NCBI GenBank assembly: GCA_003460745.1
Contig: QTVU01000010.1
Span: 11,859-75,858, forward strand
From: Firmicutes bacterium AM55-24TS
GTDB lineage: Bacteria; Bacillota; Clostridia; UBA1381
DNA length: 64,000 nt
Reading direction: 5' to 3'
The notes beneath the pieces are model-generated. The model was not told the DNA's origin, did no database searches, and was given only the letters and a program-made list of their open reading frames with translations. This document shows, piece after piece, positions 19,594-29,593 of the stretch. The position numbers and the translations under genes were made by a program. Position 1 is the stretch's first letter. The number at the start of each line of letters is the position of its first letter.

Positions 19594-19594
19594 A

Positions 19595-20653
19595 TTATTG
19601 TACCTCCTTCATTATGCTCTTAACCTTTTCCGCAACCTCATCGGGTGTCGGTATAATACCGCCCGTACGTCCGCAGAAATAAACAGGTGCACTGCATTCA
19701 CACGCAAGCTTAATATCTTCAATCATTTGTCCGGTACTCATTTCAACGGACAAAAACGCTTTCGGTTTAACCGTTTTAAAAATCTTTTCAGGGAACGGCC
19801 AAAGTGTTATCGGACGTATAACGCCCACTTTTATTCCCTCTTCACGAAGTGACTTAACCGCCGTTTCGACAACTCTTGAAGTAATACCGTATGACGATAT
19901 GATTATATCGGCGTCATCAATATCATGTGCCTCATATCGCTGCAAATTTTCTTTGACAACGTTATACTTTTCCTCACGCTCCAAAACTTTCTTTTCAAGT
20001 TCTGACGCCTCAAGATAAAGTGTTTCAACGACGTTTTTCTTACGTTTATTATCTGTTCCTATTGCCGCCCAAGGTTTGTCGGCGTAAATCGGCTCAGGTA
20101 TTGCATCTAAGTCGACAGGCTCCATCATTTGTCCCAAAGTACCGTCACCCAAAATCATAGTTGGGATTCTGTATTCATCGGAAATATTAAATGCTTCGGC
20201 TGTTAAATAAGCAAACTCCTGTACGGAATTAGGTGCTAAAACAATTAAATGATAGTCACCGTGTCCGCCGCCTTTTACAGCTTGGAAATAGTCTGACTGT
20301 GCCGGTTGGATACCGCCGAGTCCCGGACCTCCGCGAACTATATTTACAATCACACACGGCAAATCTCCTGCCGCAAGATAGCTTATTCCCTCAGCCTTTA
20401 GACTTATTCCCGGACTCGATGAACTTGTCATAGCTCTCATTCCTGCCGCAGCCGCACCGTATACCATATTTATCGCTGAAACTTCACTTTCCGCTTGAAG
20501 AAATACTCCGTTTATTTTCGGCATTTTCTTCGCCATATATGCCGAAAGTTCCGTCTGCGGTGTTATCGGATAACCGAAAAAGTGACGACAGCCCGAACGA
20601 ATTGCCGCCTCTCCTATTGCCTCATTACCTTTCATTAAAACCTTTTCACCCAT
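19595..20653 (-). CDS. vorB: 2-oxoacid:ferredoxin oxidoreductase, alpha subunit (VorB-like)
   Basis: The 352-residue alpha subunit starts with a pyrimidine-binding domain (FFGYPITPQTEL near residue 25, QAESEVSAINMVYGAAAAG near 53) and continues with the oxidoreductase II domain to the end. In clostridial genomes this clade is usually named VorB (2-oxoisovalerate:ferredoxin oxidoreductase); I use that symbol on resemblance alone, and 2-oxoglutarate or pyruvate is not excluded. ATG at 20653 lies three bases after the ferredoxin gene. Confidence 0.88.
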   Translation of the reverse strand: MGEKVLMKGNEAIGEAAIRSGCRHFFGYPITPQTELSAYMAKKMPKINGVFLQAESEVSAINMVYGAAAAGMRAMTSSSSPGISLKAEGISYLAAGDLPCVIVNIVRGGPGLGGIQPAQSDYFQAVKGGGHGDYHLIVLAPNSVQEFAYLTAEAFNISDEYRIPTMILGDGTLGQMMEPVDLDAIPEPIYADKPWAAIGTDNKRKKNVVETLYLEASELEKKVLEREEKYNVVKENLQRYEAHDIDDADIIISSYGITSRVVETAVKSLREEGIKVGVIRPITLWPFPEKIFKTVKPKAFLSVEMSTGQMIEDIKLACECSAPVYFCGRTGGIIPTPDEVAEKVKSIMKEVQ

Positions 20654-20656
20654 CTG

Positions 20657-20866
20657 TCAGTCCTCCTCAATCGTGATAGCCGCGTCAGGACAAATTGTCG
20701 CACAAAATGCACAACCGATACATTTATCTTGTTCAAATATTTCAGCGGGTTTGTAACCCTTTTCATTCATTTTATCGTCCGATATTCTAAGAATTTTCTT
20801 AGGGCAGACACTTACGCAAAGTTCACAACTTTTACAACGTTCTTCGTTGAAGATAACTTTCTTCAA
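20657..20866 (-). CDS. 4Fe-4S ferredoxin-type delta subunit of the 2-oxoacid oxidoreductase
   Basis: A 69-residue protein with two classical Cys-X2-Cys-X2-Cys-X3-Cys-Pro motifs, for two 4Fe-4S clusters that pass electrons from the beta subunit to ferredoxin. I place the start at TTG 20866, nine bases after GGAG; the TTG at 20875 is adjacent to the ribosome site and unlikely. It leads the alpha-beta-gamma genes with short gaps. Confidence 0.9.
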   Translation of the reverse strand: MKKVIFNEERCKSCELCVSVCPKKILRISDDKMNEKGYKPAEIFEQDKCIGCAFCATICPDAAITIEED

Positions 20867-20891
20867 AAAAATCAACTCCTTTGTTGGGTTT

Positions 20892-21563
20892 TCACTGTAT
20901 TTCCCACGGTCTTAAAATACAGATATTCATACGAAATACAGTATCCTTCAAATTCGTCGGAACGTTTGAAAGAGCCTTATCAATTCCGCAATTTTTTGTT
21001 ATGACTATACCCATTTTCTTTGACAGCATTTTAATTTCATCGTATTCCGAAAATAAAGTATTTTCGTCTGTTTGGTCGGATAAATTCGTATTATTGTATA
21101 TATCCGTAAATTTCAAACGTGATGCACTCTCTATTCTCTCTGCGATTTCAATTAATTCATCATTCGTTCTTGTCAGAGGACGTTTTGTATTAACAATAAA
21201 ATGCATCTCATAACCATATTTATCAAAATATTGTTTATACTGTCCTAAAGCCAATGCACCGTCATCGTCACCGCCGACGTCGAAAACAACAACAGAATTG
21301 TCATTACTAAACACGCTTAAAATATCAAGCGGCATTGTCGGCATATCAACATTTGACGACGCATAATTATTTGCAACAACTTTTATTCCGTTTTTCATTA
21401 GTACATTTCTTGCATCATTTGTTCTGAAATAAGGGTTTACAATATCCAAATCAACGATTACAACATCTTCGCCCTTCTTTTTCTCTTGTAGAGCAAAATT
21501 CAGTGCCACCTCAGTTTTTCCGCTGCCGAAATGACCTGTAAATATATGAATTCTATTTTTCAT
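20892..21563 (-). CDS. P-loop ATPase of the CobQ/MinD/ParA type
   Basis: A 223-residue cytoplasmic ATPase. The N-terminus has a deviant Walker A, Thr-Gly-His-Phe-Gly-Ser-Gly-Lys-Thr-Glu, then VVIVDLDIVNPYFRT and VVFDVGGDDDG, typical of MinD/ParA-like nucleotide-binding proteins. The ATG at 21563 follows AGGAGTTGAG. It is the first gene of the 2-oxoacid oxidoreductase operon (25 bp before the ferredoxin-like gene). A role in iron-sulfur cluster or cofactor handling for that enzyme is conceivable but is only inferred from position. Confidence 0.8.
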   Translation of the reverse strand: MKNRIHIFTGHFGSGKTEVALNFALQEKKKGEDVVIVDLDIVNPYFRTNDARNVLMKNGIKVVANNYASSNVDMPTMPLDILSVFSNDNSVVVFDVGGDDDGALALGQYKQYFDKYGYEMHFIVNTKRPLTRTNDELIEIAERIESASRLKFTDIYNNTNLSDQTDENTLFSEYDEIKMLSKKMGIVITKNCGIDKALSNVPTNLKDTVFRMNICILRPWEIQ

Positions 21564-21605
21564 CTCAACTCCTATAAATAACAAATTCGTCAAAAATATA
21601 AATAT

Positions 21606-21634
21606 ATTATACCATAGCTTTTATAAAAATTCAA
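21606..21634 (-). promoter_or_regulatory. sigma-A promoter of the P-loop ATPase/2-oxoacid oxidoreductase operon
   Basis: On the minus strand TTGAAT (21629-21634), a 17-bp spacer and perfect TATAAT (21606-21611) lie 43 bp upstream of the ATG at 21563. Confidence 0.7.
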
Positions 21635-21648
21635 CAACTTTATATGAA

Positions 21649-22215
21649 TTATTCCTCTTTTTCGTACATAAACTCTTCAATTTTTTCTACAAATTCAAAC
21701 TTTTTACTTCCTGCAATATATCCGCAATATGTCGCCAATATTGGCACTATAAGCATTAAAATACCCGAATAAATCGTATATGTTCCATTCGCCAATCCCA
21801 TTATGCCGTTATACGGGAAACTCCAATAATAAAAAATTACATTAATTATTGTAGGCACAACTCCGTGAATACCGATTTCGTCACTGAACTTTGCCCATAC
21901 AAATGCAAAAAGTGCCATCAAAATCGCTGTAACAACGGAAATAAGCACACCGAACATAGCACCTTTTAATTTACTCGGCTTTAGCGGTGTATACGATTTG
22001 TTATCTCTTATTGCAAAGTTTTTCGCAGGTATATACAGCATTGCAAAATTTACACCTATGAATATAACAGAAATTATTTCCTTGGCAATATTCATTGACA
22101 GGAAGTACCAAAACGCAACCAATCCAAACACAAATGCCACACCTGATGCCGCAACTTGCATTAAAAGCATATATACAAACTGATATTTTACAGTTATTTT
22201 CATTGAATCTTTCAT
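21649..22215 (-). CDS. predicted integral membrane protein, unknown function (188 aa)
   Basis: Four or five hydrophobic segments (about residues 12-34, 42-63, 85-107, 117-137 and 145-167) and a charged C-terminal tail. I recognise no family. AAGGAG lies ten bases before the ATG at 22215. It is 19 bp downstream of the HI0933-type flavoprotein gene, so the two and the AI-2E-type permease before them may form one operon. Confidence 0.7.
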   Translation of the reverse strand: MKDSMKITVKYQFVYMLLMQVAASGVAFVFGLVAFWYFLSMNIAKEIISVIFIGVNFAMLYIPAKNFAIRDNKSYTPLKPSKLKGAMFGVLISVVTAILMALFAFVWAKFSDEIGIHGVVPTIINVIFYYWSFPYNGIMGLANGTYTIYSGILMLIVPILATYCGYIAGSKKFEFVEKIEEFMYEKEE

Positions 22216-22234
22216 ATAAAATACACTCCTTATA

Positions 22235-23431
22235 TTATTTTCCTACGGATATTCCGGCAAGATACCCCGACGACCACGCCCACTGCAAATTATATCCACC
22301 GCAGTCACCGTCTATATCAAGTACTTCGCCTGTTGCGTATAAACCGTTTACAAGCTTTGATTCCATAGTATTCGGGTTAAAATCGTCCGTAATCACACCG
22401 CCTTTTGTAACCTGTGCATTGTTCCACGACATTGTACCCGTAATTTTAAAATTCCATTTTTTTATTGTTGAACATATACGTCTGATTTCCTTTTCACCCA
22501 GCGTTACCGCATATCTTGAAAGCGGCTCAATTCCGCAATATTTTAAAAGTGCCTGTCCGACACGTTTGTTAAACATTCCGACAAAGAAATTTTCAAGCGT
22601 AATTTTAGGGTTTTGATACATTCTTACACTTATTATATTATATAATTCGTCCTCTGAATATTCGCTCATTATATCAAGCGAAATTGTCTTTTGATTTTTC
22701 AGCCGTGACGAAAGCGAAAACACCGCAGGGCCTGATAAACCGTATTCGGTAAACAAAACTTCGCCGTATTCTTTAAAGTTACCGAGCGATACATTTGCAT
22801 TCAGCTTTATACCTTTCAACTTCTTAACAACGTCCGTTTCTGTTTTAATCTGCACAAGTGACGGTGAAAGCTCCGTCACCTTATGACCGAAACTTTCTAA
22901 AATTTCATATCCGACACCTTTTGAGCCTAAATTCGGTGCGGCTTTTCCGCCTGTTGCGACAATTACGTTGTCGGCATATTCGCTCTGTCCGTTATATGAA
23001 ATAACATTAAAACCGCTTTTCTTTTTCTTCACTTTTTCGACTTCAAACGATGTTACAATCTTAACACCGAGCGAATCAAGTCTAAACCTCAAAACATCAA
23101 GCACCGCAGATGCTTGATCCGAATACGGATACACCTTTCCCTCATCTTCGGTTTTACTTACAATACCGAGTTCAGAGAAAAATTCAAGTGTTTCTTCCAC
23201 CCAAAATTTATTTCTTGCATCCATTATAAATTTAGGATTTCTGCCGTGATAATTTTCAATATCGGCATTCATATTAGTCATATTACAGCGACCGTTGCCA
23301 GTTGCAAGTATCTTTCTGCCTACCCTTTCACCGCTTTCATATATTGTAACGCTGTTTCCGTTTTGTGCCGCAAATATCGCCGCAAAAAGTCCGGACGCCC
23401 CTCCGCCTATAACCGCAATTTTCTTACTCAT
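22235..23431 (-). CDS. HI0933/YhiN-family NAD(P)/FAD-dependent oxidoreductase
   Basis: A 398-residue flavoprotein. The N-terminal dinucleotide fold IAVIGGGASGLFAAIFAA is followed by the family signature GRKILATGNGRCN (near residue 38), VIVATGGKA in the middle, and DGDCGGYNLQWAWSSG at the C-terminus, which closes the FAD site. The family is widespread and its usual substrate is not settled (a few relatives act on bile-acid intermediates). ATG at 23431 overlaps the end of the AI-2E-type gene by eight bases and follows AGAGGA; an earlier GTG is too near that site. Confidence 0.88.
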   Translation of the reverse strand: MSKKIAVIGGGASGLFAAIFAAQNGNSVTIYESGERVGRKILATGNGRCNMTNMNADIENYHGRNPKFIMDARNKFWVEETLEFFSELGIVSKTEDEGKVYPYSDQASAVLDVLRFRLDSLGVKIVTSFEVEKVKKKKSGFNVISYNGQSEYADNVIVATGGKAAPNLGSKGVGYEILESFGHKVTELSPSLVQIKTETDVVKKLKGIKLNANVSLGNFKEYGEVLFTEYGLSGPAVFSLSSRLKNQKTISLDIMSEYSEDELYNIISVRMYQNPKITLENFFVGMFNKRVGQALLKYCGIEPLSRYAVTLGEKEIRRICSTIKKWNFKITGTMSWNNAQVTKGGVITDDFNPNTMESKLVNGLYATGEVLDIDGDCGGYNLQWAWSSGYLAGISVGK

Positions 23432-24566
23432 TATTTTCACTTTCCTCTGACATTTTCTTCATTTCTCTGGCCGTAAAATAGTCCGACATAATCGCACGAA
23501 TTATCGCAAGAACAGGCACTGAGAACAACATCCCCATAAAACCGAACAATGCGCCGCCTACCGTAACCGCGAAAATAATCCACAAAGGTCTGATTTCAAG
23601 CGAATTCCCCATAATCTTAGGACCTAACAAGTTTCCGTCAATCTGTTGAAGGACAAGCAAAACAACACCCGTCCAAACACCTTTCCACACACCGCCTGTG
23701 ATGAACGTTACAATCAGTGAAATAACAAATGATATAATCGAACCGAAATACGGTATCATATCCATTGCACCGATAAACAGACCGAGTATAAGCGCATACT
23801 TAACCTTCATAATCATAAGCACGATACTGCACACAACAGCCATTATAACACTGCACATAAGTCGGCTGTAAAGATAATTTGTAAAAATATCATTTATACG
23901 TTTTGCGTGTTCCGTAATTGAATTTGCACGCTTTTCTTTTAGGAATATTCCCATCAAACGAAAAATACCCTTTTGCAGCCGTTCCTTGTCAATAAGCATA
24001 TATATTGACGCAATCACCGCAACAAATATATCAAACAATCCCGTTGTCATATTGTATACACCCTGTGCGTACTTGCCGAACTGCGACATATCTATTGACG
24101 TAACTATCTTATTCATCTCACTGTACAAATCAATACCATTTGCAAACAGGCTTGATTTTTTGATAATTTCAAAGTTATTGATGTAGTCTTGGAATGAAGT
24201 TATATAATTCGGCAAATTGTTATACAAATCCATAATATTCTTGTACAATGCCGGAATTAACATTCTCAAAATTGCCAGAACAGCCATAATCGCCAAAACA
24301 TATATCGTTATAATACTTATGCCGAGCGTATGTTTTTTTATAAATGACTTTTTCGATTTAGAAAGCCATTTTTGCATACGTTTTGCGGGTATGTTGAGGA
24401 TATACGCAATTATAAATGCGATGAAGAACGGCTTTACCGCGTCAAAAATTTTAGCCAAATACTGCGTTATATTATTAAAGTTATCAAAAGTTTTGTACAC
24501 CGCGATAACTGCCACACAAAATACAAATGCAATTATCCATCCGTAATATTTTTCAAATTTCTTCAT
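23424..24566 (-). CDS. AI-2E family transporter (second paralogue)
   Basis: A 380-residue membrane protein with the same architecture as the permease at 16734: three N-terminal helices, a soluble segment, then a block of helices with a FIGAMDMIPYFGS loop and VVLLVLQQIDGNLLGPKIMG, the best-conserved family region. AAGGAG precedes the ATG. It overlaps the flavoprotein gene downstream, suggesting co-transcription. The transported compound is unknown. Confidence 0.88.
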   Translation of the reverse strand: MKKFEKYYGWIIAFVFCVAVIAVYKTFDNFNNITQYLAKIFDAVKPFFIAFIIAYILNIPAKRMQKWLSKSKKSFIKKHTLGISIITIYVLAIMAVLAILRMLIPALYKNIMDLYNNLPNYITSFQDYINNFEIIKKSSLFANGIDLYSEMNKIVTSIDMSQFGKYAQGVYNMTTGLFDIFVAVIASIYMLIDKERLQKGIFRLMGIFLKEKRANSITEHAKRINDIFTNYLYSRLMCSVIMAVVCSIVLMIMKVKYALILGLFIGAMDMIPYFGSIISFVISLIVTFITGGVWKGVWTGVVLLVLQQIDGNLLGPKIMGNSLEIRPLWIIFAVTVGGALFGFMGMLFSVPVLAIIRAIMSDYFTAREMKKMSEESENNE

Positions 24567-24583
24567 TTTTTCTCCTTAATAAT

Positions 24584-24610
24584 AAAGGACGGAAACACTT
24601 CCGCCCTTTT
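24584..24610 (-). terminator. probable terminator of the SLH protein gene at 24625
   Basis: AAAGGACGGAA pairs with TTCCGCCCTTT (one mismatch) just after the stop; the T-tract on the minus strand is short. Confidence 0.6.
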
Positions 24611-24624
24611 ATCTAAAGCATATA

Positions 24625-26511
24625 TTATTCAGAAACAATAACAACAAGCTTACCGATAAATACGCCGCCTGAAATTGTACCTTTAATTTCTACCTTTTGT
24701 CCGACTTTGATGTCTTTCATTTTCTTTGCAATACCTGCAGCCGTTACAAAAGTTGTATTTCCGTCTTTGCAGAATGCTTGTTTTGAATCTGTTGATCCCT
24801 CCGGCTGTACACTGATTACGCCGTAAGAAGTATTAATTCCCGTAACGACACCGGACATTGAACCCGATGATTCTTGAGTTGATGTTGCGACAATCTTTGT
24901 TATTGCGTCACTTTCAACTGTAAGTTTTACAATATCGCCGACTCTAAAATCGTAAAGCGTCTTTTCTTCACCGTTTATAAGAATTTGTACACCGCTCGGG
25001 ATTTCATATGTCTGTTCCTTATTGTCAACCTTTACAACCATAATTGACTTAGTTGCAATCGTAAGTGACTGAATTGTACCTTCAATAACCTTTGTGCTTG
25101 AAGTTGCGTTGATTTGTGTGATTACACCGTACTTCAATGTAAGTGTAACCTTATCGCCCTTGTATATACTTGAAAGGTCAACAGTTGAAGTATTTTTCTT
25201 TACGACAACGTCACTGCTTACAGCATATGTTTTACCGTTGTAAGCATCATTTCCGTGGCTGATTGTTATTTTAATATCGTCACCGATTTCCATATTTTCG
25301 ATTGTTGCACCGCTTATTGTAGTTGTCTTTGATTCGCCTGCAAGAGATGCGATTTTACCGTTTACAAGATTTACTGTTACAACGTCACCGTCTGCAAAAC
25401 TTCTTACAGTTGCCGGTGAGCCGTCATATGTTACCGATATATTCGACGCACATTCATAAGTTTCGTTTTCTTCCGAATCGTCAGGCTTAATCTTTATTGA
25501 TACAACGCCGGATTTAACAGATGAATTAACAAATCTGCCTGTGATTGTTCTGTCCGGTTCACTTGATACAGTGTCAACGCTTACAAGTGTGTTACCCGAC
25601 TTCACGAACACTGCCTCAACACCCGAAACAAGTCTTGACGCTTGTATTTCGTCACCAAGGCTCTTTATAACTGTACTGTCTGTATATGTGTATTGAGTTT
25701 CCTTGCCTTTTGAATTTGTTGCCGTGATTGTCTTGTTTTCGGTATCAACAGCTGTTATCTTATTCTTTTCAAATGTATAGTTTGTCTTGTCTACAGTTCT
25801 CGAAAGCATAACTGCCATTTGACTTCTCTTAACGGCTGTATTAGGTGAGAATAGGCCCTCTCCCATACCTTCCATAATTCCAGCGTCTGTTGCATAAGAC
25901 ACATACTGAATAGCATTTGACGGTACTTCACGTGCGTCTGTGTAATCAAGCACTACACCCAATTCTGAAAGTGCTTTTTCTTCGCCGCCCATTGCCTTAG
26001 TTATGATTATAGCAGCCTCATAACGTTTCATCGGTGTATCTTTTTCATCATCTTTTAGGTATGTATCAAGGTCTGTTTTCTTCAAAGCACCCTTATACAT
26101 CAGATATGCGATTTCATCAGTACCCCACTTTAAGCCGTACTCTTTTATAACACTGTCGAACTTATCGTGTGCGATTTTCAATAATTCAGTATTGGCAGAA
26201 TCATTTGAACCCATTGCTCTTGCGAAAAGCGACAATGCCTCAAGTCTTGTTACATCATTGTCGGGTCTGAATGTATTGTCCTCATAACCGGAAATAAAGC
26301 CCTTGCCCGCCATATCATTAATATATGACTTTGCCCAAGCAAATTCTTCACTGTTAATATCAGTAAAGCGAGTTGATGTTGACGGTGCTGCTGTAGGTGT
26401 AGCAATAGGTGTATCTGTTGTAGTATCTGTATCTGTCGGTGCCGCAAATGCAGGTGTTGTCATAGCAAGTGCAAGCAATATTGCCGACGCTGTTTTTATT
26501 ACTCTTTTCAT
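24625..26511 (-). CDS. secreted protein with three N-terminal SLH domains
   Basis: A 628-residue surface protein. Residues 1-23 are a signal peptide ending Ala-Phe-Ala, then a Thr/Pro-rich linker. Three SLH domains follow at about 48-105, 110-170 and 175-235 (for example FAWAKSYINDMAGKGFISGY and the repeated FxPxxxVxRxxxxxxxxR pattern). The rest is a string of similar beta modules with Lys/Thr/Val-rich strands and no recognised enzyme. SLH domains bind pyruvylated wall polymer, which fits the csaB fusion at 36.6 kb. ATG at 26511 lies 7 bases after AAGGAG. It is transcribed divergently from another SLH gene. Confidence 0.9.
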   Translation of the reverse strand: MKRVIKTASAILLALAMTTPAFAAPTDTDTTTDTPIATPTAAPSTSTRFTDINSEEFAWAKSYINDMAGKGFISGYEDNTFRPDNDVTRLEALSLFARAMGSNDSANTELLKIAHDKFDSVIKEYGLKWGTDEIAYLMYKGALKKTDLDTYLKDDEKDTPMKRYEAAIIITKAMGGEEKALSELGVVLDYTDAREVPSNAIQYVSYATDAGIMEGMGEGLFSPNTAVKRSQMAVMLSRTVDKTNYTFEKNKITAVDTENKTITATNSKGKETQYTYTDSTVIKSLGDEIQASRLVSGVEAVFVKSGNTLVSVDTVSSEPDRTITGRFVNSSVKSGVVSIKIKPDDSEENETYECASNISVTYDGSPATVRSFADGDVVTVNLVNGKIASLAGESKTTTISGATIENMEIGDDIKITISHGNDAYNGKTYAVSSDVVVKKNTSTVDLSSIYKGDKVTLTLKYGVITQINATSSTKVIEGTIQSLTIATKSIMVVKVDNKEQTYEIPSGVQILINGEEKTLYDFRVGDIVKLTVESDAITKIVATSTQESSGSMSGVVTGINTSYGVISVQPEGSTDSKQAFCKDGNTTFVTAAGIAKKMKDIKVGQKVEIKGTISGGVFIGKLVVIVSE

Positions 26512-26556
26512 TATAATTTCTCCTTTTCCAAACATAACATTGGTTTACATATATCA

Positions 26557-26585
26557 ATTTTAACATATCAGTTTTATTTGTGCAA
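26557..26585 (-). promoter_or_regulatory. promoter of the SLH protein gene at 24625
   Basis: On the minus strand TTGCAC (26580-26585), a 17-bp spacer and TAAAAT (26557-26562). Confidence 0.55.
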
Positions 26586-26643
26586 TAGCTTTTTGCGATT
26601 TAAACAAAAATTAACAAAAAATTAACTTTCGTAATGTTAATTA

Positions 26644-26673
26644 TTGAGAACAAAACTCAGTTACTTCTATAAT
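26644..26673 (+). promoter_or_regulatory. distal promoter of the SLH protein gene at 26816
   Basis: TTGAGA (26644-26649), an 18-bp spacer and perfect TATAAT (26668-26673). Confidence 0.6.
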
Positions 26674-26711
26674 ATAGTCCGAAAACCTTTCACATTGTCA
26701 AATATTACAGC

Positions 26712-26740
26712 TTGAAACTTACAGTGTTATACTGTATTAT
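26712..26740 (+). promoter_or_regulatory. proximal promoter of the SLH protein gene at 26816
   Basis: TTGAAA (26712-26717), a 17-bp spacer and TATTAT (26735-26740), 68 bp downstream of the distal promoter. The remaining leader of about 70 nt contains a small GGGGC/CCCC-like hairpin just before AAAGGAGG. The 300-bp divergent region holds nothing else that I can identify. Confidence 0.55.
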
Positions 26741-26815
26741 CTCACTTGTGGTTGATAACAATTCACCCATTTGCTATTTAGGATAAGGGGCAACCCCAAA
26801 GGAGGTAATTTTTAA

Positions 26816-29379
26816 ATGAACAATTTAAAAAAGCAGATTTTATCTGTCGCAGTTGCGACAAGTACAGTTCTTTCCTGTGTTCCTGTAAGTATGGCGGCTA
26901 TTCCGGCTGACGTACAAGGTACACGTTACGAAGAACCTGTACAAGTTCTTTCGGCACTTAACATTATGGTCGGTGACGAAAACGGTGCTTACAGACTTGA
27001 TGATACCATCATTCGTTCTGAAGTTGCCAAAATGGCAATACACGCACTTGGACTCGAAGATGCGGCAGAATCTTCAAAAGGTCAGACTATGTTTGACGAC
27101 GTTTCAGCCGAACACTGGGCTAACGGCTATATAAACCTTGCAGTATCTCAAGGCATTATCGAGGGTGACGGTGACGGTAATTTCAGACCTAACGCACCTA
27201 TTTCATATGCAGAGGCAATGACTATAATGGTTCGTGCAACAGGTTATACGGTATCAGCCGAAGAAAACGGCGGTTATCCTCACGGATATATGAAAACCGG
27301 TACTTCAAACGGTCTTGCAAAGAATGTTCAAGGCTCATATTCAGACAAAATTTCAAGAGGTAACGTTGCATACCTTACAACAAACGCACTTGAATCAAAA
27401 CTAATGGAACAAACAGGTTTCGGTTCTGACGGCAAATATGAAATTACAGAAAAAACACTTTTAAAAGACAAGTTAAAAGTCACAAAAGATACAGGTCGTA
27501 TCACAGCAATAGAAAACACTTCCCTTACGGTTCATCATCACTTGCAAAGGGACAAATCAAAATTGACAACAAAACTTACGAAACAGCCTACAATATGAAT
27601 AATCTATTAGGTTACAACGTAACTTACTATGTGAAAAACGAGGGTAAAAACGATGAATCGGTTATTCTTGCAATGCCTATTCAAAATCAAAACAATGATT
27701 TGACAATCTCATCAGAGCTATTCTCAAAACTTACAACAAAGAACGGCAACACAGCCATTGAATATTTCAAAGATGAAAACACTTCAAAAACAAATACCGC
27801 TGAAATTTCATCAGACGCCACACTTATTTATAACGGTAAGTATCAGGCTATGGACAAAAACTTGATTGACCTTACAGATAAGTCGGGTAACATTACACTT
27901 CTTGACTCAAACAAGAACGGTAAATACGATATTGTTTTTGTAAAGAATTATGAAAATATCGTTGTAGACACTGTTTCTTCAACAGGTAAAATTGTTGATA
28001 AGTATTCTCAAAAGGTGTTAAAGCTTGATGATACTGTTGACTTCAGAATTACAAAAGGTCTTGAAGAAATAAGCGTTTCAGATCTTGCGGAATATGATGT
28101 ACTTTCAGTTGCGGCAAGTCTTGACAAAGAGCTTTACGAAGTTGAAGTTACAAATAAAACCGTTGAGGGCAAAGTAACCGGTAAAGACAGTAAGGGTGTT
28201 CTTATCAACGGTACAAAATACAAAGTTGCGGCAAACTACACCGATCCAATCGATATCGGCAGTGAGGGCGTATTCTATCTTGATACAGACGGCAAAATTG
28301 CGGCGTTTGACGCTTCAAAAACTCTAAGTTCAAACTATGCTTATTTGATGAAAGCATACTATACAAAGAATACAGAAAAAGCGTCATTCAAGCTTTTCAC
28401 AAAGGACGGAAAAGAAGTAACTCTTGACGCAAACAACAAGATAAAATTCAACGGTAAAAGCAATGTTAAAGCACTTGACGTTGTAAATTCACTAAACACA
28501 TCTGAAGATGTAACAGCAAGTCAGCTTGTAACTTACAGCACAAATGCAGACAACAAAATCACTGCCATAAACACTGCCGTTGATAACAGCGAAAGCGGTG
28601 CGGTAAACACTGACAAGTTCACAAAGAACTATGACCTTACAAACGCAAAATTTTCAAAAACTCTTTCAAAAGTAGGCAATGTAAGAGTTGATGACAATAC
28701 GGTTATATTCGATATTACAGAAAATACAGATGATTATGCAATAAGAAATATCGCTATGTTTGAGGACGGTCAGACATACAATGCGTCAGTTTATGATATG
28801 TCTGAAAACTATACCGCAAAAGTTATGGTTGTTACAAATTCACAAATTAACGCAGCAGCCGATTCTTCAATCGCAGTTGTTAAAGATATTGTGAAAGCAA
28901 CAAATAATGATGATGAACAAACAGATATGCTTGTAGCACTTGTAGACGGCAAGGAAGTATCAATTTACGCAGAAAGCGAAAATATCCTTGTAAACGGTGA
29001 CAGAAAGCTGCAAGAGGGCGACATCATTCAATACAAAACCAACTCAAAAGGTGAAATCGTAAGTATTAGATTACTTCTTGATATAACCGCAAAGAATAAC
29101 GAATTTACACTAAACCCAACCGACAAACTTGAAATAGTATACGGCAAGGTTACAAAGAAATTTTCAAATTCCGTAAACGTATCTGTAAATAATTCAAATA
29201 CGGTAAACTACACTATCCCAGCTGAAACACCTGTTTACAGCGTGGATACAACAAAATCAAAAAATCCAATTACAGTTGCTGAAATCAGCGATATTCAAAA
29301 CTTCGATTCAGACGAAAATAACAGAATCTTCATAAAAATTTATGATGATATAGTTTCTGAAATCGTAATTGTCAAGTAA
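26816..29379 (+). CDS. SLH-domain surface protein, possible S-layer protein (one frameshift)
   Basis: An 854-residue product if one base is restored. It has a signal peptide (about residues 1-27, ending Met-Ala-Ala), two clear SLH domains (about 40-95 and 97-155) and a degenerate third (about 160-200). About 650 residues of beta-rich modules follow, rich in Asn, Lys, Thr and Asp and without cysteine. The frame breaks at 27529-27530, where GG should be GGG: the original frame reads Ser-Leu-Thr-Val-His-His, the restored one Ser-Leu-Thr-Gly-Ser-Ser-Ser-Leu-Ala-Lys-Gly. Two promoters, a long leader and a near-perfect AAAGGAGG point to high expression. A role as a major surface-layer protein is inferred. 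Confidence 0.85.
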
Positions 29380-29424
29380 TAACATTTAATCTATCGGCTT
29401 AAAAATATCTTCTCTTTACACGAC

Positions 29425-29455
29425 AAAGCGGGTGTTCTGAATGAACACCCGCTTT
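29425..29455 (+). terminator. intrinsic terminator of the SLH protein gene
   Basis: A perfect 13-bp stem AAAGCGGGTGTTC/GAACACCCGCTTT followed by an ATTTTAATTTT tail. Confidence 0.88.
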
Positions 29456-29593
29456 ATTTTAATTTTACCCTTTTATCTTGTGTTTTCCTACAATATAATT
29501 ATACAATAAAAATTTTGGTAAATCAAACATTTTTGAATGTTGTAAAAAAAATGTAAGCGTTTCAGACATTGTTTGTAATCATAATGCAACATT

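Noticed and set aside
27595..29379. Treating the C-terminal part of the SLH protein as a separate gene
   Set aside because: Its first ATG has no ribosome site or signal peptide, and the frame continues naturally upstream once one base is restored.
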